This document shows positions 35,937 to 44,714 of a stretch of DNA of 64,000 nucleotides, piece by piece. The notes under the pieces are model-generated. The model was not told where the DNA came from and searched no databases. It was given only the letters and a program-made list of their open reading frames with translations. Within the stretch, counting starts at the first letter, position 1; every line of letters starts with the position of its first letter. The DNA is from Kaistia terrae (GTDB lineage: Bacteria > Pseudomonadota > Alphaproteobacteria > Rhizobiales > Kaistiaceae), in contig NZ_JAPKNH010000002.1 of the NCBI RefSeq assembly GCF_026344005.1, forward strand, positions 62,001-126,000, written 5' to 3'. A program made the translations under genes and the position numbers.

Positions 35937-37831
35937 GCCGCCAACTCCTCGGTAAGATTTTCGATCCGTTTGAGCCGGGGCGCGATCTCGCCGGATGGCG
36001 TGCCGTCGGGTGGTGGCATCGTTGTCGGCGCCGTCTCGTGCTCTGAAACGCCGATCCGGCGCGCCAAATAGGAGAGCCGGTCGGCTACGCCCGCTGTCTC
36101 CTCGGCGCTGAACATCAGAACGGGCAACAGCGCGCGCGTTTCGTCGGTCAGCCGCTCGGCGTCGGCGATGCGCGCGTCGGAAGGGCGCCGCGATGCCGGC
36201 TCGAAGGGGAGAAGGGCCAGCTGCTGGTAGGCAGCCTCCATTTCCGTCTCGACCCTGTCGGCTTCGGCCAACGCCACCGATCGTGCCGGTCGGTCGAGCC
36301 GCGCCAGTTGGGCCAGCGCCTCAAGGGCGCGCGCCAGTCGCTCGCGGGCTTCGACCACGGCGCTCTTTGACCAGAGTCCGGTGAAAAAGAGATAGACCAC
36401 GACGTTGCCGAGAAGAATGCCGATGATGCGGTCGCGGCCCGATTCCATGCTGAGATTGGGCGAGAAGCCGTTCAGGACGGTGAGCAGGAAGGCCAGGCCG
36501 ATCTGAACGCCCGCATAGGAAATGCGCTCGCTGCCCGTCGATACCCAAGCGGCGACGAGAATGGCGCAAAACACGAGCGCCATCAGGCCGCCGACCGATT
36601 CCAGATGCGGGATCACGAACAGGATGGACAGGAAGCCCATCGAAGCACCGATCAGGCAGCCGAGAATGCGCAGCGTCAGCTTGTGAACGGTTTCCGCCGT
36701 GGTTCCGAGCGCTGCGACATAGCAGGTGATCATGGCCGTGTGGATGCCCTGCCAGTTGATCAGCGAATAGATCAGGTAGCAGCTGATCGCTGCTGCGGTC
36801 GTCTTCAGCGCATAGCGTTGATAGTCGGGATTGGTAAAGGCATCCTTAGCCAGAAATGGCGGGTTCGCGGGCTTGGCGTCCGATCCGCCGTTCGGCATCG
36901 CGAGGTCGTCCAGCATCTTGCCGATCGTATCGAGTGTCGGCTGGCCTGTGGGCGTCGCGTCTGTCCGGCCTGTCGGGCGATTTCCCGCGGTGATCGTCGC
37001 GACGGCGGCCCGGCAGCGGCGCGCAAGATCCGCGCGGACGTCGCTCGCGGCGTCGGCGGGCAGGGCAGCGACGGCGAGCATCAGGCGATAGCTGTTCATC
37101 GCAGCGCCGCGGAGCCATGTGACGGTCCCGCCGGGTGCCGTATGGAAGATCGTGGCCAGCATGCCGCGCTTGCCGACTTCGGCATTGCCCTCGGAGAGAG
37201 GGGCACGGAGCGCGGCGGCGCCGGCCGGGCCGGGCTGTTCGAGCGCGGTGGCGGCGGCAGAAAGCCGTTCCGTGACCGTTTCCCTCAGCAGGCGGTGTGG
37301 CGAGGTGCCGAAGATGAGGTTGAAGACGATCATCATCGCCATGGGCACGCAGGCCATCTGCCAGGCATAGAGCAGGCCGCGCGTGACGACCTCTCCCGCC
37401 GGGACCTGATCGACCAGCGACAGGATGAACGCGATGACGAGCGCGATGATGGAGCCGATCTCGCCGAGCTGCGAGGCAGCGCCGAGAAAGACGAAGACGA
37501 AGGAGAATGCTGCCATCAGCAGAATGCGGAGAAAGGCGGAATCGGCCGTCGCTTCCACCAGGGACGCCATGCCGAGAACGACGACGCTGGCCAGTATGAT
37601 CAGGCCGATCGCCTGGCCAACGCACTCGGCGCCGTTCGGGCGGGCCAGGAAGATGATCAAATAGCAGCCGATCGCCGATTCCGGGATCTTGTAGATCATT
37701 GCGACGCCGGCGAAGAGCGCGCACAGCAGCGCGATGCGCCAGGCCATCCCGAACCGCCCGGGGAAGGGCTGAAGATCCGACCAGGCCTGGCGGACTATCG
37801 CCCACCAGGCAGAGTTAGCAGTCCTGTCCAT
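35933..37831 (-). CDS. FUSC-family inner-membrane transporter (MdtO/AaeB-like)
   Basis: The 632-residue integral membrane protein has two halves of about six hydrophobic segments: MAWRIALLCALFAGVAMIY onward, and the C-terminal half from about residue 340. It belongs to the fusaric acid resistance (FUSC) family of aromatic-acid efflux proteins. It is coupled by overlap to the outer-membrane gene downstream and overlaps the adaptor gene upstream by 17 bases. Order and family match E. coli mdtO (683 residues), though the N-terminal linker looks shorter. Confidence 0.88.
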   Translation of the reverse strand: MDRTANSAWWAIVRQAWSDLQPFPGRFGMAWRIALLCALFAGVAMIYKIPESAIGCYLIIFLARPNGAECVGQAIGLIILASVVVLGMASLVEATADSAFLRILLMAAFSFVFVFLGAASQLGEIGSIIALVIAFILSLVDQVPAGEVVTRGLLYAWQMACVPMAMMIVFNLIFGTSPHRLLRETVTERLSAAATALEQPGPAGAAALRAPLSEGNAEVGKRGMLATIFHTAPGGTVTWLRGAAMNSYRLMLAVAALPADAASDVRADLARRCRAAVATITAGNRPTGRTDATPTGQPTLDTIGKMLDDLAMPNGGSDAKPANPPFLAKDAFTNPDYQRYALKTTAAAISCYLIYSLINWQGIHTAMITCYVAALGTTAETVHKLTLRILGCLIGASMGFLSILFVIPHLESVGGLMALVFCAILVAAWVSTGSERISYAGVQIGLAFLLTVLNGFSPNLSMESGRDRIIGILLGNVVVYLFFTGLWSKSAVVEARERLARALEALAQLARLDRPARSVALAEADRVETEMEAAYQQLALLPFEPASRRPSDARIADAERLTDETRALLPVLMFSAEETAGVADRLSYLARRIGVSEHETAPTTMPPPDGTPSGEIAPRLKRIENLTEELAA

Positions 37832-38864
37832 GATGCACGGTCACCGTCGCGGAGGCGCCGATGCGCATCAGGTTGTCTGGCGGATCAATCAGGCGGACGC
37901 GAACCGGGAAGCGTTGCGCGACCCGTACCCAGTCGAGACTTTTCGGCACGATCGGCAGGGCGCGCGGCAGGTTGATGACTTCCTCCGACATGACGCCCCA
38001 ACTGGCGCCCTCGACGCGTCCCTTGATCGGGAGCGTCCGGTCGGCGAGGGCATAGACGGTTGCACAGTCGCCGATCTGGATGGACGGAAGCTCCGTTTCG
38101 AGGAATGTCGCCGACGCATACCAGGCGTCGGTGTCGATCAGCGTGAAAACGGACTGGCCCGTCAGCACAAAATCGCCCGGCGAAACCGTCAGGCCCACCA
38201 CCTTGCCGGTGAAGGGCGCATGAACCTCTGTGTCGGTGAGCGCGCGCTCGGTGATGGCGAGCGCCGCCTTGCGCGCCGCGACGAGGGCTGCCGCCGCCGC
38301 GACATCACTTACAAGGGACTCGGCCGCTGCTTCCTGATGGCGCGCCTGCCGGAGGCTCACTTCGGCGTCGCGCTTGGCGGTCGCTGCATCGTCGACCTGC
38401 TGGGCGCTGACATAGCCCTTGGGTCGCAGGGACTGGAGGCGGGCAAGGGTCTGGGTCGCCAGATCGAGATTGGACTGCGCGCGCGTGATCTGTTCGCGGG
38501 CGATAACCGCGTTGGAGCGCTCGGCGCTGACCGCGCGCTGCTTGTCGGCATAGGCCGCTTCCGCGATCTGGAGGTCCGCCGCTGCCTGCGCGACCTGCAA
38601 CTTGTAGGGCTCGGCATCGAGCGAGAACAGAAGTTCGCCCTTCGTGACGGCGCCGTTTTCCTGGACCGCAATAGTCGCAATTCGGCCCGGAACGGCAGAG
38701 GCGATCTTTGCGACATTGGCGCTTAGAACAGCGTCCTGCGAGAGGGGGTTGCGGTCGGCGTTGGCGAAATATTGTCGGCCGAGAACCACCGCGGCCGCGA
38801 GGATGGCGAGACTGACCAGGATTCCGGCCAGTTTTCCGATCAAGGACTTGCGTGCTGGCGTCAC
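37815..38864 (-). CDS. HlyD/EmrA-family membrane fusion protein (MdtN-like)
   Basis: The 349-residue adaptor has one N-terminal membrane anchor (KLAGILVSLAILAAAVVLG), a biotinyl-lipoyl-like core (KIASAVPGRIATIAVQENG, VHAPFTGKVVGLTVSPG) and a long alpha hairpin in between. The GTG start at 38864 is well supported by GGGAGG six bases upstream, and it lies 3 bases from the YtcA-like stop. Length is close to E. coli MdtN (343 residues). Confidence 0.9.
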   Translation of the reverse strand: MTPARKSLIGKLAGILVSLAILAAAVVLGRQYFANADRNPLSQDAVLSANVAKIASAVPGRIATIAVQENGAVTKGELLFSLDAEPYKLQVAQAAADLQIAEAAYADKQRAVSAERSNAVIAREQITRAQSNLDLATQTLARLQSLRPKGYVSAQQVDDAATAKRDAEVSLRQARHQEAAAESLVSDVAAAAALVAARKAALAITERALTDTEVHAPFTGKVVGLTVSPGDFVLTGQSVFTLIDTDAWYASATFLETELPSIQIGDCATVYALADRTLPIKGRVEGASWGVMSEEVINLPRALPIVPKSLDWVRVAQRFPVRVRLIDPPDNLMRIGASATVTVHHGQDC

Positions 38865-38867
38865 CCA

Positions 38868-39137
38868 CTACCTCCCGAAGCCGAGCAGCGATACGGAGAA
38901 CCCGATCGCTGCGGCGACGGCCACGTATACTGGCAGGCGAATGGGGAGCACGTCGTCGAGCCCGAGAGGAATGAAGATCAGTCGCACGACGACGGCCCCG
39001 AGAATGCCGGCGAGCGCGCAGGCGAGCCAGGATGGGAAATAGGCTCCATACATGGCAATCGTGGGCGCCCCGGCGTTCGTGCATCCGCCGAGCAGCAGGG
39101 CGGCGCCGAACAGGGTCGCCAGCCGGCCGAACGCCAT
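38868..39137 (-). CDS. Small YtcA-like inner-membrane lipoprotein
   Basis: The 89-residue protein starts MAFGRLATLF and has a lipobox LLGGC (Cys19), followed by YGAYFPSWLACALAG and two membrane segments. YtcA of E. coli (91 residues) has the same layout, with a short lipoprotein signal, GAYYPGW, then two hydrophobic helices. It heads the operon just as ytcA heads ytcA-mdtNOP. A start at 39137 fits the lipoprotein signal; longer in-frame starts (39212, 39287) would bury it. The function of YtcA is not known. Confidence 0.75.
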   Translation of the reverse strand: MAFGRLATLFGAALLLGGCTNAGAPTIAMYGAYFPSWLACALAGILGAVVVRLIFIPLGLDDVLPIRLPVYVAVAAAIGFSVSLLGFGR

Positions 39138-39493
39138 GCGAACCGGGTCGGTCTGGAGGACGATCTCTGCGTCTCCGGCGCCGCGTATGGATTTAGCTTC
39201 GTTCGAGATCATCAATTGAACCGCAGAAAAGGTGGCCCCTGAGACGGAAGGGAGGGCTCCGGACTCGCTCGTTAGTCGATGTGTCATACCACGACAACTA
39301 TAACAACCAGTCGCACAAGGCTTTATCGCTGAGCGATTCAGCGAATGGGAATCTCGGCCTCATAGAGAGCCCTCGTATTCAGAACGACGGTCAGATTCGG
39401 CGGCCAGCACCCGGTCTTGCCGCGCCGGACCATCAAGGTTCCTAGCGACAAGACCGGGTGTTTCACGCGCCGGCTAGTTTTGGGCTCTTTGGC
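39138..39493. other. Intergenic region between AEC transporter and YtcA-like gene
   Basis: No gene is supported in these 356 bases. They hold a large inverted repeat (listed separately) and the likely promoter region of the efflux operon. I cannot assign -35/-10 elements with confidence. Confidence 0.5.
39408..39460. repeat. Perfect 12-bp inverted repeat
   Basis: CACCCGGTCTTG (39408-39419) is repeated as its exact complement CAAGACCGGGTG (39449-39460) with a 29-base spacer. It lies downstream of the AEC gene on its strand and upstream of the YtcA-like operon, so it could be a terminator, a regulator site or both. Confidence 0.55.
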
Positions 39494-40414
39494 TTAGTTC
39501 GATATCGCCCTGACGATTGCTATCCACGCAGGCGCGGCGGCTGCGAACAGCACCGTGGTTGTGATCAGCGTCGACGAACCCAGCTCGACATAAAGCTGAT
39601 AGCGGCCGGAGAGCACGATGCCGGTGAAGAGCGTCGGCAAGGCGACGAGCAGCACAAGTTGCTCAAGGTGCGCACCCGAGATGCCGAAGGCCAAGGCCAG
39701 CATCAGCATCGCGGCGGGAGCCAGCACCAGCTTGACCAGCGTGTTCCAGAGGACCTCGGCATTGACGGTCAGCTTGTGGGCGGAGAGCACGAGGCCGGCC
39801 GCGAACACGGCGATACCGGAATTGGCGTGGGCGATCAGGCTGAGCGGCGGCAGGAACCAGCCCGGGACGTGCACGTTCAGGAGCACGAGAACGACGGCGA
39901 TCAGCGGCGAGAGCACCACCGGCTGCTTGATCGCGTTGACCAGCGCCGCGCTGGGCTTCTGCCCCTCCGGGGCGATCAGGAAGATGGCGATCGGCACCAT
40001 GATCACGTTGACGATCAGGGCGACGATGGCAACCGTCAGGCCGGCCTCGGCCCCGTATATCGGCGAAAGCACCGCGATGCCGAGAAAGCCGACGGTCGGT
40101 GCTCCGGCGACCAGGCTGGCAATGCCGGATTCCCGATGATTGTGCTTGAACACATACATCGCCGCGAGGAAGACAACGACCTGCGAGACGATCAGCACGA
40201 TGAAGGTCGAGAGCAGCATGTTCCATTCGGCGAACAGCTCCGCCCGTGTCGAGCGCACGATCGACACGAAAAGCGTGGCCGGAAGGCAGTAGTTCAAGAC
40301 CACCTTCAGCAGCGCGCCGGCCTGGTCCTGCGTGAAGGCGCTTCTCCTGCCCGAGAAATATCCGAGCGCGAGAACGAAGAAGATTGAGACGATGTCCTGG
40401 ATGATCGCGGTCAT
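39494..40414 (-). CDS. AEC-family (auxin efflux carrier-like) transporter
   Basis: The 306-residue membrane protein has about ten hydrophobic segments in two repeats and the AEC family's N-terminal MTAIIQDIVSIFFVLALGYFSGRR start. ATG 40414 fits the family; an upstream in-frame ATG would add 54 unrelated residues. AEC members export organic acids such as malate and malonate, besides auxin. It follows the oxalate decarboxylase gene on the same strand, separated by a strong hairpin, so a role in moving an organic anion for that enzyme is possible but unproven. Confidence 0.85.
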   Translation of the reverse strand: MTAIIQDIVSIFFVLALGYFSGRRSAFTQDQAGALLKVVLNYCLPATLFVSIVRSTRAELFAEWNMLLSTFIVLIVSQVVVFLAAMYVFKHNHRESGIASLVAGAPTVGFLGIAVLSPIYGAEAGLTVAIVALIVNVIMVPIAIFLIAPEGQKPSAALVNAIKQPVVLSPLIAVVLVLLNVHVPGWFLPPLSLIAHANSGIAVFAAGLVLSAHKLTVNAEVLWNTLVKLVLAPAAMLMLALAFGISGAHLEQLVLLVALPTLFTGIVLSGRYQLYVELGSSTLITTTVLFAAAAPAWIAIVRAISN

Positions 40415-40544
40415 GTGTCGAGTGTCCGGAGGTTGTTCGCCGGCAAAAGCCAAGCTTGGTGGACCGCGAACGCGACCGGGAATCGGCCGAGGACGGGAAA
40501 TCCTTTTGCGATGAGGGCAAGCGGCTGGGTCGCAGGCACCCTGG

Positions 40545-40580
40545 CGGCATGACCGGCGGAAGAATCCGCCGGTCATGCCG
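40545..40580. terminator. Strong hairpin after the oxalate decarboxylase gene
   Basis: A 16-bp perfect stem (GGCATGACCGGCGGA at 40546-40560 and its complement at 40565-40579, plus one flanking pair) closes on an AGAA loop. It starts 15 bases beyond the oxalate decarboxylase stop on the minus strand and is well placed as its terminator. Confidence 0.65.
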
Positions 40581-40594
40581 GATCAATTAGGTGC

Positions 40595-41728
40595 TTAGCC
40601 CGGGACGACCTTCCGGTCGGTCTGGGTCAGTGCGTCCATCAGCACGCTATCGACGTCGAGATGTCCCTGAACCAGCGACTTCGGCGTCAGCGCCATCCAG
40701 TGGCCCAGCGATATGTCCCTGTAGACGTCGGTACTGAATACGTTGATCACCTGCATCGGCTCGTCGCCGATGTTCTCGATATAGTGGCCGAGCGCCTTGG
40801 GCACGCAGCCGACGTCGCCTGCCTGGAAGTCGAAGGTGCGCGCGGCGTTCACCGCGTTGAACACCGTCATCCGCGCCTTGCCCTTGGTGTAATACTGCAG
40901 CTCGTCCGCGTCCGGGTGCCAGTGCATTTCCCGCATGGCGCCGGGCTCGAGATCGATGATCAGCGCCGAAAGCGACGTCGCAGGGAAGAGCTTTGAATCG
41001 ATGACCTTGGTCGATCCGCCGGGGAAACTGGTCGAGGGAGCATCGGCGTTGCGGAACACATAGCTGCCGACCATCGACTTGGCGTTGAGCTCCTTGCGAA
41101 CTTCCTCGATCGGGCCGGGAACCGGCAGGCGGAAGATGTACTTCTCGGACTTCGGAATGTTGTCGAAGGCGGTCTCCGGCACGCCGAAATTCTTCGCCAG
41201 AACCTCGCGCGGCGTGTGGGCCATCCATTCGGTGATCAGCAGCGTCTCGTTTTCGGAGAAATTGCCGTCGTTGAAAACCAGCAGGAACTCGGTGCCTTCC
41301 TCGAGACCCTGGATCGCATGCGGGATGCCGGCCGGCGCAAACCACATGTCGCCGGGGCCAAGATCTTCGACCAGCGTGTTCCGATCGGAATCAACAAGGT
41401 AGAAGCGCACCCTTCCTTGCAGCACATAGGCCCACTCGGCCTCCTTGTGCCAATGCATCTCACGGACGACGCCCGGTCCGAGACGCATGTCCACGGCGGC
41501 GAGCGACTTCAGCGAGCCCATTTCGCGCTGCGTGACCTCACGCGCCCAGCCGCCATCTTCCATGCGGTTATGAGCGAGCGAGAAAGGAAACTTCAGGTTC
41601 GGGATGCCGCCATTGTCGGTCTCGGGCGGCATGAAGATGTCGGGGTTTTGCGCCTCGATCTCAGGATTGCGCGGGCCAACCATGGTTGCGCCCTGCGTGC
41701 CGCGGATCGGTTGTGGCAGATCGGTCAT
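40595..41728 (-). CDS. Bicupin oxalate decarboxylase
   Basis: The 377-residue bicupin converts oxalate to formate and CO2, consuming a proton. Manganese ligands are present in both domains: His92, His94, Glu98 and His137 in the first, and His269, His271, Glu276 and His315 in the second. The lid over the N-terminal site reads Ser-Glu-Asn-Glu (158-161), keeping the Glu that favours decarboxylation over oxidation in Bacillus OxdC (SENS). At the position corresponding to Bacillus Glu333 there is Asn329, from my own alignment. AAGGGA precedes ATG 41728. It is divergent from a LuxR-type regulator. Confidence 0.9.
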   Translation of the reverse strand: MTDLPQPIRGTQGATMVGPRNPEIEAQNPDIFMPPETDNGGIPNLKFPFSLAHNRMEDGGWAREVTQREMGSLKSLAAVDMRLGPGVVREMHWHKEAEWAYVLQGRVRFYLVDSDRNTLVEDLGPGDMWFAPAGIPHAIQGLEEGTEFLLVFNDGNFSENETLLITEWMAHTPREVLAKNFGVPETAFDNIPKSEKYIFRLPVPGPIEEVRKELNAKSMVGSYVFRNADAPSTSFPGGSTKVIDSKLFPATSLSALIIDLEPGAMREMHWHPDADELQYYTKGKARMTVFNAVNAARTFDFQAGDVGCVPKALGHYIENIGDEPMQVINVFSTDVYRDISLGHWMALTPKSLVQGHLDVDSVLMDALTQTDRKVVPG

Positions 41729-41846
41729 CGAGATTCCCTTTTTGAAGATGACGGTCAGGTGTGGCGGATGCAGGCATGCGACCGGGGAAACAAGCTTGGT
41801 GCGCTGACGTCGATGTGTTCCACGGCCTCATCGAAGCGCCGTCGAG

Positions 41847-41886
41847 AGTATCGACATTGGGGCGCAAGTATCGACATGGGAGCGCA
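41847..41886. repeat. Two tandem 20-mer repeats
   Basis: AGTATCGACATTGGGGCGCA (41847-41866) is followed directly by a near-identical copy differing at a few positions near its middle (41867-41886). Adjacent direct repeats of one to two helical turns upstream of the oxalate decarboxylase gene suggest an activator site. Confidence 0.55.
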
Positions 41887-42133
41887 CATGACGGCCGCCC
41901 CCGCTCGCGGATGTTATCGCGCCGTGGCCTTGCAGCACCACGGCTGCAGCTCGACACCGGTGACCAACTGCCTGTTGTCGGCGAGAAGGCGTTCGTCGCC
42001 TTCATCCAGAAGTAATGAAATGATCGCACACCCCAGCGAAATATCACGCTCAGAACAAAAAATTGAAGCTCGAATTTCACAGAAAACCGATGCAACACCC
42101 CCATTGTTCAAGCTTATGGGCGGCAACAGCCAC

Positions 42134-42163
42134 AGGTCAACTGCCCGTTCGAACGGTTGACCT
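42134..42163. promoter_or_regulatory. 30-bp inverted repeat, candidate operator
   Basis: AGGTCAAC (42134-42141) and its exact complement GTTGACCT (42156-42163) flank a 14-base spacer that itself holds the palindrome CGTTCGAACG. It lies 83 bases before the LuxR start and could be the binding site of the LuxR regulator or of another factor. Confidence 0.5.
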
Positions 42164-42245
42164 GAATCGTGCTCCATGCTAAATTTTATAGATTATAAAT
42201 TTTAAGTAATACTGTAAATATTATTACGATTGCTAAGTATATTCA
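42164..42245 (+). promoter_or_regulatory. AT-rich promoter region of the LuxR gene
   Basis: About 60 bases here are nearly all A or T, in sharp contrast to the rest of the GC-rich window. The stretch precedes the GTG start of the LuxR gene. A clear -10 box cannot be singled out among many TATAAT-like words. Confidence 0.45.
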
Positions 42246-42974
42246 GTGCGAGTTGCGGATTTGAATTTGCTTGAAATCACATCGGGGGTTGTGGCGAGCA
42301 TATGCAATGCGGATGACAAGCATGAGTTGCGCAGGGCTATCAACGCGTCTGCTGGATTGCTGGGATTCGATAGCTTTAATCTCGGATGCGAAAAGCGCGC
42401 CCAGCGCGAATTCATGACCAATCCGACCTTGACCAACTGGTCCTATGACGACCTCGTTGCCTATGAACGAGACGGGTGGTCCGAGCGTGATCCACTGCTG
42501 GAATATGCGGCGACCGGTACCGGTCCTCTGTACTGGCAGAGGCCCACCTGGAAGGTGCGGCACGATGATTATCTGGAATATATAGAGCACGCCGGTATTT
42601 TCAGCGGCATTACAATCCCGATGGGCGGACAGTCGGGGATGGTTGGCGCGTTAACGTTTCTGTCGTTTGCGGACAGAGAGCATGACAAGGATGCTGTCCA
42701 TGCCGCGACGATTATCGGAATGGTCGCCAAGGAACGCGCGAGGTCGCTGGGTCTGTTTTCCGGAGATGCGCCCGCAGTAAACGGAATGTTGCAGTCGCTC
42801 TCCTCCCTTCAGCGTGAAGTGCTCAAATGGATTGCGAATGGAAAATCCAACTCGGAGATCGCGATCATCGTCGGCCAGTCGAAGCGCTCGGTTGACTATC
42901 ATGTGATCGAAATCCTCAAGAAGCTGGCGGTCAGTTCGAGGGCCCAGGCTGCGGCGTTCTACGCGTCCCTCTGA
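42246..42974 (+). CDS. LuxR-family regulator with acyl-HSL-type binding domain (solo LuxR)
   Basis: The 242-residue protein has an N-terminal autoinducer-binding domain (about residues 20-165) and a C-terminal LuxR helix-turn-helix (LQREVLKWIANGKSNSEIAIIVGQSKRSVDYHV). Of the ligand-contact residues of TraR, Tyr61, Asp70-Pro71, the FTW Trp and Gly113 have counterparts (AYERDG, RDPLL, LYWQ, SGITIPMG), but the Trp57 position appears to hold Asp. No LuxI-like synthase is encoded in the window. Codons are more AT-rich than in the neighbours, which hints at transfer. The start is a GTG with no clear alternative. It probably controls the divergent oxalate decarboxylase. Confidence 0.85.
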   Translation: MRVADLNLLEITSGVVASICNADDKHELRRAINASAGLLGFDSFNLGCEKRAQREFMTNPTLTNWSYDDLVAYERDGWSERDPLLEYAATGTGPLYWQRPTWKVRHDDYLEYIEHAGIFSGITIPMGGQSGMVGALTFLSFADREHDKDAVHAATIIGMVAKERARSLGLFSGDAPAVNGMLQSLSSLQREVLKWIANGKSNSEIAIIVGQSKRSVDYHVIEILKKLAVSSRAQAAAFYASL

Positions 42975-43229
42975 TCGACCTGTTGGGAGGGACGTCTTCA
43001 TGCCCCGAAACGGCGCTCCTTCTTGCTTGTCGCGGGCCCCTGCTATCCTGCGGAACGGACGAACGGCTCCCGCTCTCCGCGCTCTTGCGAATGGTCGCCG
43101 GCACTTACGAGGACCCGGGCTGAAGGCGGTGCGGCCGCGTCTGCATCCCGCTTTTGCCGGCCGGAGCCACAGCGGCGTTAATCGGGTCCGGCCATGTCTT
43201 CACTACCTTTCTGGGAAGGGCGAATCTTG

Positions 43230-44633
43230 ATGTCAGAAACCTTGGACTCCGGTCTGCGTGCCGATCTTCTGGACGATATCTATGGGTCCACGGACCTTTC
43301 GGGGAGCCTGCCGAAGTTTGCGTTCCCCGCGGAAGAGCGGCAGCCGCGTCACGTCTTCAATTCGGTACGCGACGAACTCATGCTGGACGGAAACTCGCGC
43401 CAGAATCTCGCAACCTTCTGCCAGACTTGGGTCGATGACGAGATCCGCGATCTGATGGCGCTGTCGATCGACAAGAACATGATCGACAAGGACGAATATC
43501 CGCAGACGGCCGAGATCGAAGCGCGCTGCGTGGCCATGCTGGCGGATTTGTGGAATTCGCCGGATGCTCGCACGACGATCGGCTGCTCGACGGTCGGCTC
43601 ATCCGAGGCGGCCATGCTCGGTGGTCTGGCGCTGAAGTGGCAGTGGCGCAAGAAGCGCCTCGCCGCCGGCCTTCCCGCCGACAAGCCGAACCTGATCTGC
43701 GGTCCCGTACAGATCTGCTGGCACAAATTCGCGCGCTATTTCGACGTCGAGATCCGCGAGATCCCGCTCGAGGGCGATCGGCTGATCATGAATGCCGAGG
43801 AGGTGCTGAAGCGGGTGGACGAGAACACCATCGGCGTCGTGCCAACCATGGGCGTCACTTTCACCTGCCAGTACGAGCCGGTGAAGGCGGTCAGCGATGC
43901 GCTCGACCGCCTCCAGGCGGAGAGGGGGCTCGACATCCCGATCCACGTCGACGGCGCCAGCGGCGGCTTCCTCGCCCCATTCTGCGCTCCCGACATCGCC
44001 TGGGATTTCCGCCTGCCGCGGGTAAAGTCCATCAATGCGTCTGGCCACAAGTTTGGCCTGTCGCCGCTGGGCGTGGGCTGGGTGGTGTGGCGCGAAGCGG
44101 CCGACCTGCCGGAAGAACTCGTCTTCAACGTCAACTATCTCGGCGGCAACATGCCGACCTTCGCGCTGAACTTCTCCCGTCCCGGCGGGCAGGTGATCGC
44201 GCAGTACTATAATTTCCTCCGGCTCGGCCGTGAGGGTTACGCCAAGGTCCACAATGCCTGCTATTCGACGGCGCAGTATCTGGCGCGCGAGATCGCGGCG
44301 ATGGGCCCGTTCGAGATCCTGTTCGACGGCGATAGCCAGAGCGGCATCCCGGCGCTGTGCTGGAAGCTCAAGGACGAGGCTGGCATTGGCGGCTACACGC
44401 TCTACGATCTCGCCGACCGCCTGCGCAGCCGCGGCTGGCAGGTGCCGGCCTATTCGATGCCGGCTGACCGCCAGGATCTCGTGATCCAGCGCATCCTGGT
44501 TCGCCACGGCGTCAGCTTCGACCTTGCCAATCTGTTGCTGGAAGACCTGAAACGAAGCCTGGACTTTTTCGTGAAGCATCCGGTCGCAAAGCCGATGACG
44601 GGTGAAGAGGCGAGCGGCTTCAACCACAACTGA
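43230..44633 (+). CDS. gadB: Glutamate decarboxylase (PLP-dependent)
   Basis: The 467-residue enzyme turns glutamate into GABA and CO2, consuming a proton; E. coli GadB has 466 residues. The PLP lysine is Lys274 in [15 protein letters not shown] (E. coli Lys276), with the pyridine-nitrogen Asp241 in [12 protein letters not shown] 43230 follows GGGAAGGG; an upstream in-frame ATG would add 12 unrelated residues. No GadC-type glutamate/GABA antiporter is nearby. It is followed by an Ntn hydrolase gene 81 bases downstream, on the same strand as the LuxR gene. Confidence 0.93.
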   Translation: MSETLDSGLRADLLDDIYGSTDLSGSLPKFAFPAEERQPRHVFNSVRDELMLDGNSRQNLATFCQTWVDDEIRDLMALSIDKNMIDKDEYPQTAEIEARCVAMLADLWNSPDARTTIGCSTVGSSEAAMLGGLALKWQWRKKRLAAGLPADKPNLICGPVQICWHKFARYFDVEIREIPLEGDRLIMNAEEVLKRVDENTIGVVPTMGVTFTCQYEPVKAVSDALDRLQAERGLDIPIHVDGASGGFLAPFCAPDIAWDFRLPRVKSINASGHKFGLSPLGVGWVVWREAADLPEELVFNVNYLGGNMPTFALNFSRPGGQVIAQYYNFLRLGREGYAKVHNACYSTAQYLAREIAAMGPFEILFDGDSQSGIPALCWKLKDEAGIGGYTLYDLADRLRSRGWQVPAYSMPADRQDLVIQRILVRHGVSFDLANLLLEDLKRSLDFFVKHPVAKPMTGEEASGFNHN

Positions 44634-44714
44634 ACCGGCTTCCAATGCCTGGCCCACGAGGGGCTGGGTATTGGCAGGCTGTCTGTCAAACCGATTACGG
44701 AGAACAGTGCAGAG

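Larger units (their letters stand above)
41729..42245. other. Regulatory region between oxalate decarboxylase and LuxR genes
   Basis: The 517 bases between the two start codons hold no supported gene. They contain a tandem pair of 20-mers, a 30-bp inverted repeat and a markedly AT-rich stretch near the LuxR start (all listed separately). This is much more structure than other gaps of the window show. Confidence 0.6.

Noticed and set aside
42975-43229. Possible small gene between the LuxR and gadB genes
   Set aside because: Frames here lack domains and a ribosome binding site, and they run into the gadB leader.
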